Below are positions 35,788 through 44,825 of a DNA stretch of 64,000 nt, piece by piece. How positions within the stretch are numbered: the first letter of the stretch is position 1; every line of letters starts with the position of its first letter. The notes beneath the pieces are model-generated. The model saw only the letters and a list, made by a program, of their open reading frames with translations, did not search any database and was not told the origin of the DNA. The stretch comes from Bacteroidota bacterium (GTDB taxonomy: Bacteria; Bacteroidota; Bacteroidia; Cytophagales; Cyclobacteriaceae), in assembly GCA_023428695.1 (NCBI GenBank), contig JAEYWY010000030.1, positions 62,001 to 126,000 on the forward strand. Reading direction: 5' to 3'. The translations under genes and the position numbers were made by a program.

Positions 35788-36477
35788 TCAGATAAACTTC
35801 ACTCCCTCCTGATGCAACTTCTTGTATTTATTTTTATCAAAGACATAATAGAAAGCACCCTTCCTCGACGATTCTTTTTCCTTCTCGGCAAGTTTGTTGA
35901 GTATTCCAAGGGACAACATCTTCCGGGAAAAGTTTCTTTTGTCGAGCGGTGACTCATAGATAGCCTCATACAGATTCTGAAGCTGTGGCAGCGTGAATTT
36001 CATCGGAAGCAACTCGAATCCGATGGGGTGATGGGAAACTTTTTCACGCAGCTTCTCTTTCGCTTTCGCAACCATTTCCTTGTGATCAAAAATGAGTGCA
36101 GGGATCTTGCCAAGCGGAAACCACTTTGCTTCGTGATCGCGAAGCAACTGGTCACTGTATTCGGCAATGTTGATCAGGGCAAAGTACGCGATTGAAATCA
36201 CTCGTCCCGCGGGATCGCGATGAGGATCACTAAAGCAGTAGATTTGCTCCATGTAAACATCTTTGAGACCGGTAAGTTGGTGCAATACTCTTGCCGCCGC
36301 ATCATCTGCGCTCTCATCCTTATGGACAAATCCACCCATCAAAGACCACCTACCCTTCTCAGGTTCAAATCCACGTTTTATTAAAAGTGCCTTCAGTTGT
36401 GTACCATCAAATCCGAAAATGATGCAATCGACCGCGACGAGTATACGATCGTGACTTTTATACTTTCCGATATCCAT
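35788..36477 (-). CDS. Nudix-fold transcription regulator, AraR-like (NrtR family)
   Basis: This 229-residue protein has an N-terminal Nudix-fold domain (about 8-150) and a C-terminal winged-helix part (about 155-229: KFTLPQLQNLYEAIYESPLDKRNFSRKM split across the recognition helix). The Nudix box is degenerate: the run from GGFVHKDES keeps its first Glu, but the REUxEExGU core reads RVLHQLTGL, so the catalytic glutamates are gone. That is the pattern of Nudix-derived repressors (NrtR family). In Bacteroides a member called AraR controls arabinose genes and responds to arabinose. Here it lies between the symporter and GH51 genes of an arabinan locus, which strongly supports the same role. DNA sites are proposed separately. 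Confidence 0.88.
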   Translation of the reverse strand: MDIGKYKSHDRILVAVDCIIFGFDGTQLKALLIKRGFEPEKGRWSLMGGFVHKDESADDAAARVLHQLTGLKDVYMEQIYCFSDPHRDPAGRVISIAYFALINIAEYSDQLLRDHEAKWFPLGKIPALIFDHKEMVAKAKEKLREKVSHHPIGFELLPMKFTLPQLQNLYEAIYESPLDKRNFSRKMLSLGILNKLAEKEKESSRKGAFYYVFDKNKYKKLHQEGVKFI

Positions 36478-36520
36478 GATCCATAAAATTCAGGCGTAGG
36501 TTGAACAAAAACGCGTATTC

Positions 36521-36552
36521 AAAATGAAGGCTTGTCCATGGAGCAAGCCTTC
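36521..36552 (-). terminator. Stem-loop terminator after the symporter gene
   Basis: A perfect 9-base stem (GAAGGCTTG 36526-36534 and CAAGCCTTC 36544-36552) follows the symporter stop by 18 bases. On the minus strand it is followed by ATTTTG, a weak T run, so termination may be partial and allow read-through to the regulator gene. Confidence 0.65.
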
Positions 36553-36569
36553 GTTATTTAAAATCAATT

Positions 36570-38186
36570 TTATCCTGTGAAACTGACCATTACCCATACA
36601 ACAATCAGGATCACCCCAATTGAAGCGAGAATATCCCATATGTTGTAGCTCGCCCTGTTCGCCTTGCGCTGCTCTTCGGACATCGTTGCGAAGGTAAGAC
36701 CTTGCACGGATTCAGGAGCCGGCGCAGGTGTAAGCAAACTTACGACGAGACACCAAACAACGCAGAACAGGAAGAACCATGCTGCAAACGTGAGGAAGTT
36801 GCTGGCCGCAAAGGTATGAATGATACTTCCCGGCGTAAGGGAATCGACCATAAGCTCGAGCATGATGCGAATGAACGCGACTACAAGTCCCATGACAAGC
36901 GTGCTCAGGGCACCCTGGCTGTTAATCCGCTTATGGAAAATTCCCCACAGAAATACGGCCGCGATTGGCGGAGCTATATATGCCTGTACAGATTGCAGAT
37001 ATTCGTAGAGTACCCCCGAAATATTTTGCATCACAGGTATCCAAAGAATTCCGAGAATCACAACGATAACGGTAGCGATACGTCCGATTGTAAGCAGTTC
37101 CTTTTCCGGAGTATTCGGACGAAGCTTTTTGTAGATATCAACTGTAAAGAGTGTTGAACATGAATTGAACACCGACGCAAGTGAACTCATAAGCGCAGCC
37201 AACAATCCGGCTGCAACAAGGCCCCGCAGACCAACAGGCATTTTGTTCATGAGCAATGCAGCGAATGCCTGGTCAGGAGAATCCCAGTGGAGTTCACCTT
37301 TGTTCTTAAGGGCAAGCGCAACAACACCCGGAACGAGGAACAGGAACACCGGCAACAACTTGAGCAAGCCACCGAAAATTGTTCCCCTTCTGCCTTCAGT
37401 GATATTCTTTGCTGAAAGCACGCGTTGCACGATGTACTGATCGGTACACCAATACCACAAGCCTACGATTGTACTCGTTATTACAAGGCTCGGCCACGGG
37501 AAATCAGGATCGGTTGCCGGCCTCCACATGTTGAGGTATCCGGGCTCAAGCGAATCCCGCAGACCGTCCCATCCACCAACGGTGTCAAGACCTATGAAAG
37601 TAAGCGTTCCGGCACCCAGCACAAGGACTACAGTTTGAAGCGCTTCAGTATACACAACCGCACGCATACCACCGAGAACAGTATAAATACCGGTAAGTAC
37701 GACCGTTGCAAGGGCCCCAGTCCAGAAATCGATGTTGAGTATTGACGCTATTACAATACCTCCGGCGTAGACCGTTACGGAAATTTTTGTAAGTACATAG
37801 GCCGCAAGGGAGAACACACTGAGGAACCAGCGCGTTCCGCTGCTGAACCTTCTTTCAAGGAACTCCGGCATCGTAAAGACACCGCTTCGAATGTAAAAGG
37901 GAAGGAATACCCATCCGAGAGTAATAACAAGCCAGGCATGGAGTTCATAGATAAGCATCGGGATTTTTCCTCCCGCGCCTGCACCGGCAAGACCAACAAC
38001 GTGCTCGGAGCCGATGTTAGATGCGAAAATCGACGCACCCACAACGAACCATCCGATGTTTCGACCCGCAAGGAAGTAGTCTTCCGTGCTCTTTTGCTTG
38101 CGGGTCATGACCCAAATAGCCACTACGGCGATGATAGCAAAGTAAGATGCAATGACAACCCAGTCAAGCGTTTGAAATCCACTCAT
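36570..38186 (-). CDS. Sodium:solute symporter (SSS family), likely arabinose transporter
   Basis: This 538-residue inner-membrane protein has about 14 hydrophobic segments. The SSS-family signature is clear: TEDYFLAGRNIGWFVVGASIF and ASNIGSEHVVGLAGAGA in segments 1-2, ALQTVVLVLGAGTL, and the sugar/sodium part GLVAAGLLAALMSSLASVFNSCSTLF. It resembles the SglT/galactose-transporter branch. Located between araA and the AraR-like regulator, it most likely brings L-arabinose from the periplasm into the cytoplasm. The upstream gap of 78 bases contains three GTTTA repeats just before the start codon. A 9-base stem-loop follows the stop. Confidence 0.93.
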   Translation of the reverse strand: MSGFQTLDWVVIASYFAIIAVVAIWVMTRKQKSTEDYFLAGRNIGWFVVGASIFASNIGSEHVVGLAGAGAGGKIPMLIYELHAWLVITLGWVFLPFYIRSGVFTMPEFLERRFSSGTRWFLSVFSLAAYVLTKISVTVYAGGIVIASILNIDFWTGALATVVLTGIYTVLGGMRAVVYTEALQTVVLVLGAGTLTFIGLDTVGGWDGLRDSLEPGYLNMWRPATDPDFPWPSLVITSTIVGLWYWCTDQYIVQRVLSAKNITEGRRGTIFGGLLKLLPVFLFLVPGVVALALKNKGELHWDSPDQAFAALLMNKMPVGLRGLVAAGLLAALMSSLASVFNSCSTLFTVDIYKKLRPNTPEKELLTIGRIATVIVVILGILWIPVMQNISGVLYEYLQSVQAYIAPPIAAVFLWGIFHKRINSQGALSTLVMGLVVAFIRIMLELMVDSLTPGSIIHTFAASNFLTFAAWFFLFCVVWCLVVSLLTPAPAPESVQGLTFATMSEEQRKANRASYNIWDILASIGVILIVVWVMVSFTG

Positions 38187-38196
38187 GTAAAGTCAG

Positions 38197-38215
38197 GTTT
38201 AGTTTAGTTTAGTTA
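38197..38215. repeat. Short tandem repeat (GTTTA)x3 before symporter start
   Basis: Three exact GTTTA units plus a partial fourth lie 11-29 bases upstream of the symporter ATG, where ribosome binding would occur. Slippage here could alter leader length. No function is shown. Confidence 0.5.
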
Positions 38216-38264
38216 AGGTTTCGTTTATTGATTTACTTTGATTTGGGTGTCTAAAACTAGTCTT

Positions 38265-39803
38265 TTATCGGAAGCAAGCCTCATTCCAGCGAAGCATATT
38301 TTTAAATTCGCTGATACGGGTATTTTTTCCGATGACGACATATTCAATATCGGCCATTTCGGAGAAGTCTTCCATATGTTCAGCGGTTAGGTTCTGGCTG
38401 TAACAGGTGTGGTGAGCACCTCCGGCATAGATCCACGCGGCACAGGCCGAGTGCATATCAGGAAGCGGTTTCCACAACACGCGCGCAACCGGTAGCAAAG
38501 GCAGATCCTGCTCCGGAGCCACTGCCTCGACCTCGTTAACCAACAGTCTGAATCGGTTCCCCATATCCACAACGGATGCATTGATCGCCGCTCCCGGGGC
38601 ACTGTTAAACACAAGACGTACCGGGTCTGCCTTTCCCCCTATTCCCAGCGGATGAATTTCGCATGACGGTTTTCCGTCTGCGATCGATTCACATATCTCG
38701 AGCATATGCGCGCCGAGAACCATTGGGTTGGAAGGATCGAAATGATAGGTGTAGTCTTCCATAAACGAGTTACCACCCTTCAGTCCCGAGCCCATGACTT
38801 TCATAGCCCGGACGAGCGCTGCGGTCTTCCAGTCACCCTCGGCTCCGAACCCATAGCCCGCATTCATCAACCGCTGAACGGCAATGCCCGGAAGTTGAAC
38901 CAATCCCTTCAAATCCTCGAATGTATCGGTAAACCCTTTGAAATTTCCTTCCGTGAGGAAGCGTTTCAAACCGATTTCTATTCTTGCTGCCTCTGTGAGT
39001 TCCTTGAATCTGTCGCCGCCCTTGCGCAACGGTTTGGCCACGTTGTAGCTATCCTCATACTCCTGTGTGAGCTGCAATATTTCCTGTTCAGAGGTATCAT
39101 TGATCACATTCACAAGGTCGCCAATGCCGTAACCGTTGACCGAGTAGCCGAACTTGATTTCAGCTTCAACCTTGTCGCCCTCGGTGACTGCCACCTGGCG
39201 CATGTTGTCACCAAAACGGCAGAAGCGCGCGTTTTGCCAGTCATGCCAGCCACATGCAGCGCGCAGCCAGATGTCAAGCTTCTCAGTCACACGCGGGTCT
39301 TTCCAATGTCCTACCACCACCTTCCGCTTCAGACGCATACGCGACATGATGAACCCAAACTCACGGTCACCGTGTGCACTCTGATTGAGGTTCATAAAAT
39401 CCATGTCAATGGTTTTCCACGGAATGTCGCGGTTGAACTGCGTATGCAAATGCAGCATAGGCTTAACGAGAATCTTCAATCCGGCGATCCACATCTTTGC
39501 CGGCGAGAATGTATGCATCCAGGCAATTACGCCAACGCATTTTTCGGCCGTATTTGCCTGCTGTAACAGTTGGTAAATCTCCTCGGGTGATTTTGCGACA
39601 GGTTTGAAGATAATTCGTACCGGTATGCCGGAGGATGCATCCAGCGTTCTGGCTATCTCTTCGGAATGAGCAGCAACCTGTTTCAATGTGTCATCACCAT
39701 ACAACGACTGGCTGCCTGTAATGAACCACGCTTCAAACGTCTTTAGATTATTAATCATCGTATTTATTCCCTTGCTTTCTGATTGATCGATTTTGCTGGT
39801 CAT
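38265..39803 (-). CDS. araA: L-arabinose isomerase
   Basis: This cytoplasmic enzyme turns L-arabinose into L-ribulose. The full frame of 512 residues starts at an ATG that overlaps the araD stop (ATGA). The family-like N-terminus MINNLKTFEAWFITGSQ, however, begins at residue 16 (39758), so the native start may be either. Characteristic stretches: GSQSLYGDDTLKQV, CVGVIAWMHTFSPAKMWI, TEGNFKGFTDTFEDL, GFGAEGDWKTAALVRAMK and FMEDYTYHFDP, which carry the metal-binding Glu and His residues. The order araB-araD-araA is compact and all minus strand. The length is close to the usual 500. Confidence 0.97.
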   Translation of the reverse strand: MTSKIDQSESKGINTMINNLKTFEAWFITGSQSLYGDDTLKQVAAHSEEIARTLDASSGIPVRIIFKPVAKSPEEIYQLLQQANTAEKCVGVIAWMHTFSPAKMWIAGLKILVKPMLHLHTQFNRDIPWKTIDMDFMNLNQSAHGDREFGFIMSRMRLKRKVVVGHWKDPRVTEKLDIWLRAACGWHDWQNARFCRFGDNMRQVAVTEGDKVEAEIKFGYSVNGYGIGDLVNVINDTSEQEILQLTQEYEDSYNVAKPLRKGGDRFKELTEAARIEIGLKRFLTEGNFKGFTDTFEDLKGLVQLPGIAVQRLMNAGYGFGAEGDWKTAALVRAMKVMGSGLKGGNSFMEDYTYHFDPSNPMVLGAHMLEICESIADGKPSCEIHPLGIGGKADPVRLVFNSAPGAAINASVVDMGNRFRLLVNEVEAVAPEQDLPLLPVARVLWKPLPDMHSACAAWIYAGGAHHTCYSQNLTAEHMEDFSEMADIEYVVIGKNTRISEFKNMLRWNEACFR

Positions 39804-40501
39804 GACTGACCGTAGTAAGAATCCGGGCCGTGTTTACGTTCAAAATGTTTTTTCACAAGTGCGTCCTTCAGACGGGGAGCATCAGGTCTTATTTGTTCCG
39901 TTAGCAGCGCCATTTTCGCAACGGCTTCGAGGACCGCGCTGTTGTACACGGCTTTCTCCGGTGTTTTTCCCCACGTGAACGGTGCGTGATTTCCCACCAG
40001 AATCATTTCGACTTCTTCATAACTCAACCCTTTGTCCCGCAGGCAATTCATGATCTGGAAACCTGTTTCGTACTCATAATTACCGCGGATCATTTCATCA
40101 CTCATTGGTGGCGCACACGGAATATCCACGGTATTGTGATCGGCGTGTGTTGTTCCGAACAGAGGAATATCACGCTGGGCCTGTGCCCAGGCCGTTGCAT
40201 ACGTTGAGTGGGTATGAACAATCCCGCCGATCTTATCCCAGTGCTTGTACAAGACTGCATGTGTCAGCGTATCCGATGACGGGCGGAGTTTACCTTCGAC
40301 GGTCTTGCCGTCAAAATCCACCACAACCATTTTGTCGGGAGAAAGTGATTCATAGGGAACGCCACTTGGCTTAATTGCGAAAACACCCTGATCACGATCG
40401 GCGGCGCTCACGTTTCCAAATGTGAAGATCACCAGTCCGAGTTCCGGCAACTGCATGTTAGCCCTGTACGCTGATTCCTTTATTTCGCTGAAGCGACTCA
40501 T
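39800..40501 (-). CDS. araD: L-ribulose-5-phosphate 4-epimerase
   Basis: This 233-residue zinc enzyme of the class II aldolase fold converts L-ribulose 5-phosphate to D-xylulose 5-phosphate, the last step of arabinose entry into the pentose-phosphate pathway. Substrate and metal motifs are present: FTFGNVSAADRD, IKPSGVPYESL, and the zinc histidines in HTHSTYATAWAQ and later in VGNHAPFTWGK. A GTTHADHNTVDIPCAPP stretch is typical of AraD. It lies nine bases after araB and overlaps araA by four. The length is standard (E. coli AraD 231). Confidence 0.97.
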   Translation of the reverse strand: MSRFSEIKESAYRANMQLPELGLVIFTFGNVSAADRDQGVFAIKPSGVPYESLSPDKMVVVDFDGKTVEGKLRPSSDTLTHAVLYKHWDKIGGIVHTHSTYATAWAQAQRDIPLFGTTHADHNTVDIPCAPPMSDEMIRGNYEYETGFQIMNCLRDKGLSYEEVEMILVGNHAPFTWGKTPEKAVYNSAVLEAVAKMALLTEQIRPDAPRLKDALVKKHFERKHGPDSYYGQS

Positions 40502-40510
40502 ACAACTAAC

Positions 40511-42208
40511 TTAAGCACCTACGGGTGACGTTTCTTGTTTGACATTACCCTTCTCCAGGAAAGTACCCTGGCGTTTATATGCACCGTAACGCGTGGTGTA
40601 GATATCAGCTGCGCGTTGCTCGGGTTCATAACTTTGATCAAAACCCTGCCCCATTTCGCGCATCGCCTCCTCTACCGTTTTGTAAACGCCGGAAGCCGTC
40701 GCTGCGAACATCGCGGCACCCAGTGCGCATGTTTGTTCACTGCGGTGGATACGTATTGGCATACCCAGTACGTTAGCCATCACCTGCATGATGTAGGGTG
40801 ATTTCCTGGCCACACCACCCAGGCCGATCAACCCTTTGACAGGCACGCCTTCATTAACAAAACGCTCCACTATCGCGCGGGCGCCGAAGCATGTTGCCTC
40901 GACAAGGGCCTTGAATATATGAGGCGCACCTGTGCCGAGACTGAGTCTTGACAACGCACCCTTCAATGACTGGTCAGCATCCGGTGTGCGCCGGCCATTG
41001 AGCCAGTCAATTGCAAGTTCATCGTTAACAGTAAGCGGAAGTTTTGCAGCCTCATCGCTCAACGCCGGAATCATACGCTCCGACAGCTCGCGCTGCAGAG
41101 CCTCAGCCGTCGCGGCATCAACCATTGATGATTTCCGAAGCAGTGCACTATATGGCCAAAGCAAAACATTTCTAAACCAGGCATACGTATCGCCAAACGC
41201 TGACTGCCCGGCTTCGAGTCCGATCATTCCCGGGATTACGGATCCGTCAACCTGACCGCAAATTCCGCGAATTAGTTTTCCTTCCATATCCTTCCTGGGT
41301 GCAACGAGCATGTCGCATGTGGACGTGCCCATTACCTTGCTGAGATGATATGGTTCAATCTGTCCGCCGACGGCACCCATATGCGCATCGAATGCTCCCA
41401 CTCCGATCACGACAGTCTCGGGCAGCCCAAGCCGTTGCGCCCATTCTTTGCTGATTGTACCGGCGGGCTTGTCTGAAGTATATACCGTCGTGAAAAGACG
41501 TTTCGTGAAACCTGCGAGCAACGGATCGAGGTCGGCGAAGAATGAATCAGGCGGAAGACCGCCAAATGCTTCGGCCCAAAGCGCTTTGTGTCCGGCGGAG
41601 CAAACGCCACGGCGCATCTGATGAACATCGGCCCCTCCTGTCAGCAGAAATGGAATCCAGTCGCAATGTTCAACCCAGCTGTAACACTTCTCCCGAACGA
41701 ATTCGTCAACCGATAGCACGTGCAGTAGTTTGGCCCAGAACCACTCACTCGAATAAATGCCGCCAACGTACTGGAGATAATTCGTTTCGTAGCGTGTAGC
41801 GTGAGCGTTAATTCGCGCTGCTTCGTCCAGTGAGGTGTGATCCTTCCAAAGGACGAACATGGCATTGGGATTTTTTTCAAATCCGGCAGTAAGACTGAGC
41901 GGTGTTCCGGTTTTGTCTACGGCAACTGGGGTAGATCCAGTCGTGTCGACCGAAAGACCCCGAATACTTGCGGCGACTGCCGAACCTGCTTCTTTAACGC
42001 AGGCTTTTATCGTTGCCTCGAGCCCTTCCACATAGTCAAGCGGATGCTGCCGAAAAAGGTTTTCGGATGCATTGCAAAACAACTGATCACGCCACCGCGG
42101 GTAAGCAAATACCGACGACGTAACTTCACGTCCGCGTGCGTCCACGATGATCGTCCGAACGGAATCAGTCCCAAAGTCCACTCCGATAAAATATGCTTCG
42201 CTGGCCAT
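40511..42208 (-). CDS. araB: L-ribulokinase
   Basis: This 565-residue FGGY-family kinase phosphorylates L-ribulose at the expense of ATP. The ATG at 42208 (MASEAYFIGVDFGTDS) is used; a TTG five codons upstream is less likely. The N-terminal phosphate loop is IGVDFGTDSVR. The C-terminal FGGY-type part has ATCFGARAIVERF and GLGGVARKSPYIMQVMA, then EQTCALGAAMFAA. It is the first gene of araB-araD-araA. Its promoter region has an inverted repeat with ACACT/AGTGT ends adjoining a TATCTTGG -7-like box, a candidate AraR site. Confidence 0.96.
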   Translation of the reverse strand: MASEAYFIGVDFGTDSVRTIIVDARGREVTSSVFAYPRWRDQLFCNASENLFRQHPLDYVEGLEATIKACVKEAGSAVAASIRGLSVDTTGSTPVAVDKTGTPLSLTAGFEKNPNAMFVLWKDHTSLDEAARINAHATRYETNYLQYVGGIYSSEWFWAKLLHVLSVDEFVREKCYSWVEHCDWIPFLLTGGADVHQMRRGVCSAGHKALWAEAFGGLPPDSFFADLDPLLAGFTKRLFTTVYTSDKPAGTISKEWAQRLGLPETVVIGVGAFDAHMGAVGGQIEPYHLSKVMGTSTCDMLVAPRKDMEGKLIRGICGQVDGSVIPGMIGLEAGQSAFGDTYAWFRNVLLWPYSALLRKSSMVDAATAEALQRELSERMIPALSDEAAKLPLTVNDELAIDWLNGRRTPDADQSLKGALSRLSLGTGAPHIFKALVEATCFGARAIVERFVNEGVPVKGLIGLGGVARKSPYIMQVMANVLGMPIRIHRSEQTCALGAAMFAATASGVYKTVEEAMREMGQGFDQSYEPEQRAADIYTTRYGAYKRQGTFLEKGNVKQETSPVGA

Positions 42209-42238
42209 AGTCTGATCTTTCAATCGTTGATTATCGGG

Positions 42239-42264
42239 CCAAGATACACTATTTTTTTAAGTGT
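42239..42264 (-). promoter_or_regulatory. araB promoter with candidate AraR operator
   Basis: In gene orientation the inverted repeat with ends ACACT and AGTGT around a nine-base A/T spacer (42246-42264) runs into a TATCTTGG box (42239-42246) that resembles TAnnTTTG. This places the repeat between -33 and -7, where a repressor would block polymerase. The susC promoter shows the same layout. Confidence 0.55.
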
Positions 42265-42390
42265 CCACCTAACAATTATTATTTTTACTCTGGAATGTGG
42301 TGAGCCCAAACCAGGTTTCCCTCCATTTTTTTTCACCAGCGACTTAGCCGGGGAAACCGCTTCAATCCCTGACCGGGCCGACTCAAACGC

Positions 42391-42428
42391 AAAAAAACAA
42401 AAAGGCGAGCCCTGCTAAGGACTCGCCC
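42391..42428 (-). terminator. Rho-independent terminator after glnN
   Basis: A nine-base stem with one G-T pair (GGCGAGTCC with GGGCTCGCC, loop TTAGCA, 42404-42427) is followed on the minus strand by TTTTTGTTTTTTT. It ends the glutamine synthetase transcript and separates it from araB. Confidence 0.9.
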
Positions 42429-42447
42429 ATTATTTTTCGATGCTCTC

Positions 42448-44610
42448 CTAACGCAGGAACAGCAGTTCGCGGTACTTAACCAGCGGCCAGTCCCCGTTAT
42501 CAACAAGCAACTCAAGTCTGTCGACGGCGTCGCGAATCTTGTCAAAGTATTTTTCTTTGACATCGTCGCAGTAAGCAATGGCACGCTCGTGCGTGGACGC
42601 AATCTTGTTGACGCGCTTGCGTTCTTCGTTCATCGCGCGCACATTATTCTTGATTGTGTCGATGTGTCCGGCGATTTGTTTGATCGTTTGAACCACGGCG
42701 GTGTTGTCGATTCCCAGACCGGCAAGACCATTGGCGTTTTCAATCAGCTTGGTCTGGTATGAAATTGCCGTAGGAACGATGTGGTTCATTGCCAGGTCAC
42801 CCATAACGCGGGCTTCAATCTGAACACGTTTGATATATGCCTCCCACCGGATTTCCGTGCGCGCCTCTGTTTCTTTTTGAGACATAACCTCATGTTTCTC
42901 GAACAGTTGCAGCGCAGGTTTCGTGAGATAAGCCTCAAGCGCACGCGGTGTATTTTTGATGTTGCTCAAGCCGCGCTTCGCTGCTTCTTCCACCCATGCG
43001 TCAGAGTATCCGTCACCTTCAAAGCGAATGTTTTTGGATTCTTTAATATACTGACGCAGGACGTTCACGATCGCCATGCGCTTCTCCTGCCCCTTGTCGA
43101 TTTCTTTGGAAACCGCTGTGTAGAACTGATCCAGCTGTTCTGCTACGATGGTGTTTAGCGCAGTCATGGCGACCCCGCAGTTGTCGCTTCCGCCTACTGC
43201 ACGGAACTCGAACTTATTTCCAGTGAAGGCAAAAGGCGATGTACGGTTTCTGTCAGTTGCATCCAGGATGATTTCGGGAATCTGGTCGATACCGAGTTTC
43301 ATGTACATGTTATCGCCTTTCTCAATCTTGACGTTACCTTTGCTTTCAAGTTCATCAAGAACGGAAGTCATTTGCGAACCGATGAACACGGACATGATTG
43401 CCGGAGGCGCTTCGTTGGCGCCCAGACGGAAGTCGTTTCCGGCAGTCGCGATACTCGCACGAAGAACGTCCGAGTATGTGTTCACAGCCTTGATAGTCGT
43501 TACGAAGAACGTAAGGAACATCAGGTTATCACGTGCACTGCTGGTAGGTGCGAACAGGTTCACACCCGTATCTGTAATGAGTGACCAGTTGTTATGTTTA
43601 CCAGAACCGTTGAGTCCGGCAAATGGTTTTTCGTGGAAAAGGATTTTCAGGTCGTGCTTTTCAGCGACACGAGCCATTAGATCCATCATCAGCTGATTGT
43701 GGTCATTCGCCACATTCACTTCTTCAAACAACGGAGCCACTTCAAACTGGCTGGGAGCAACTTCATTGTGACGGGTTCTGACAGGAATACCAACTTTCCA
43801 GCATTCAATTTCAAAATCCTTCATGTAGTCATATATACGTGAAGGGATGGAAGCAAAGTAGTGATCTTCCATTTGCTGACCACGCGCCGGCGCATGTCCG
43901 AAAACAGTGCGTCCTGCCATAACGAGGTCGGGACGCGCCATGTACAACGCCTTGTCAACGACAAAATATTCCTGCTCAGCGCCAAGCGATGCGTGCACGT
44001 GCTGAATGTCTTTGTCAAATAGCTGGCACACTTTCGTTGCAGCGATATCAACTGCTTTTAGTGCGCGCAGAAGCGGAGCCTTTGTATCAAGTGTTTCGCC
44101 TGTATAAGAAACAAAAATCGTTGGAATACAAAGTGTTCTTCCGTAGAGGAACATCGGCGATGTCGGATCCCATGCAGTGTATCCGCGTGCTTCGAATGTG
44201 CTTCGGATACCGCCGTGTGGGAATGACGATGCATCGGGTTCCTGTTGTACGAGTTCGCTGCCTTTGAACTTTTCAATCCCGGCAAGCGCATCAAAGAATG
44301 AGTCGTGTTTTTCTGCTGTTCCACCGGTCATCGGTTGGAACCAGTGTGTGAAGTGAGTTGCACCTTTGCTCATTGCCCACGATTTGGCGGCGGCCGCAAC
44401 GGCATCCGCAGTTGTTTCATCAATCTTCTCGTGATTTTTAATCGCCTGGCTGACTTTTTTATAGATTGCCGGGGACAGGGATGCCCTCATTTCCTCAATT
44501 CCAAATACGCTTTCGCGGAAGAATTTGGAGACTGCGGGATTGGGGGCCTCAACATGAATGCGGGGACGTTCATTCAGTTTTTTCAGAGCTTCAAATCGTA
44601 GGTGCGCCAT
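42448..44610 (-). CDS. glnN: Glutamine synthetase type III
   Basis: This large dodecameric enzyme joins ammonia to glutamate using ATP. The ATG at 44610 gives 720 residues, normal for GSIII and far longer than GSI (about 470). Type III landmarks: FRESVFGIEEMRASLSP near the N-terminus, THFTHWFQPMTGGTAEKHD, GAEQEYFVVD (metal-binding Glu pair), RHNEVAPSQFEVAP, FAGLNGSGKHNNWS, and RNRTSPFAFTGNKFEFRA. All are family-typical. The C-terminal helical region is also of type III form. It is a single gene with a promoter-like TAGATTTG box upstream and a strong terminator downstream. Nitrogen assimilation is its role. Confidence 0.97.
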   Translation of the reverse strand: MAHLRFEALKKLNERPRIHVEAPNPAVSKFFRESVFGIEEMRASLSPAIYKKVSQAIKNHEKIDETTADAVAAAAKSWAMSKGATHFTHWFQPMTGGTAEKHDSFFDALAGIEKFKGSELVQQEPDASSFPHGGIRSTFEARGYTAWDPTSPMFLYGRTLCIPTIFVSYTGETLDTKAPLLRALKAVDIAATKVCQLFDKDIQHVHASLGAEQEYFVVDKALYMARPDLVMAGRTVFGHAPARGQQMEDHYFASIPSRIYDYMKDFEIECWKVGIPVRTRHNEVAPSQFEVAPLFEEVNVANDHNQLMMDLMARVAEKHDLKILFHEKPFAGLNGSGKHNNWSLITDTGVNLFAPTSSARDNLMFLTFFVTTIKAVNTYSDVLRASIATAGNDFRLGANEAPPAIMSVFIGSQMTSVLDELESKGNVKIEKGDNMYMKLGIDQIPEIILDATDRNRTSPFAFTGNKFEFRAVGGSDNCGVAMTALNTIVAEQLDQFYTAVSKEIDKGQEKRMAIVNVLRQYIKESKNIRFEGDGYSDAWVEEAAKRGLSNIKNTPRALEAYLTKPALQLFEKHEVMSQKETEARTEIRWEAYIKRVQIEARVMGDLAMNHIVPTAISYQTKLIENANGLAGLGIDNTAVVQTIKQIAGHIDTIKNNVRAMNEERKRVNKIASTHERAIAYCDDVKEKYFDKIRDAVDRLELLVDNGDWPLVKYRELLFLR

Positions 44611-44640
44611 AGGTGGTTGTAATTTTTGACTAACTGGCGC

Positions 44641-44648
44641 CAAATCTA
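44641..44648 (-). promoter_or_regulatory. Candidate -7 box of glnN promoter
   Basis: Read on the minus strand, TAGATTTG is an exact match to the Bacteroidota -7 consensus TAnnTTTG, 30 bases before the glnN ATG. The -33 element is not clear. Confidence 0.4.
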
Positions 44649-44783
44649 TCAGAAATTTTTACAAGCCGGGTACCCAGCGGCCCAGTATTTTAAGATTTTA
44701 TTAAGAATACGTTTGCACAAGGGTTAGTTTTTAACCGGGATCGAAAAATAGCGCCGGTTTTTGCAAACGATGTAAACGGGCAC

Positions 44784-44806
44784 AAAAAAAAGGCCCTTTT
44801 GGGCCT
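44784..44806 (-). terminator. Rho-independent terminator after GIN-domain gene
   Basis: AGGCCC-AAAA-GGGCCT (44791-44806) followed on the minus strand by eight T residues; it lies 20 bases after the GIN-domain gene stop. Confidence 0.92.
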
Positions 44807-44825
44807 CTTGATTATAAGTATTCTA

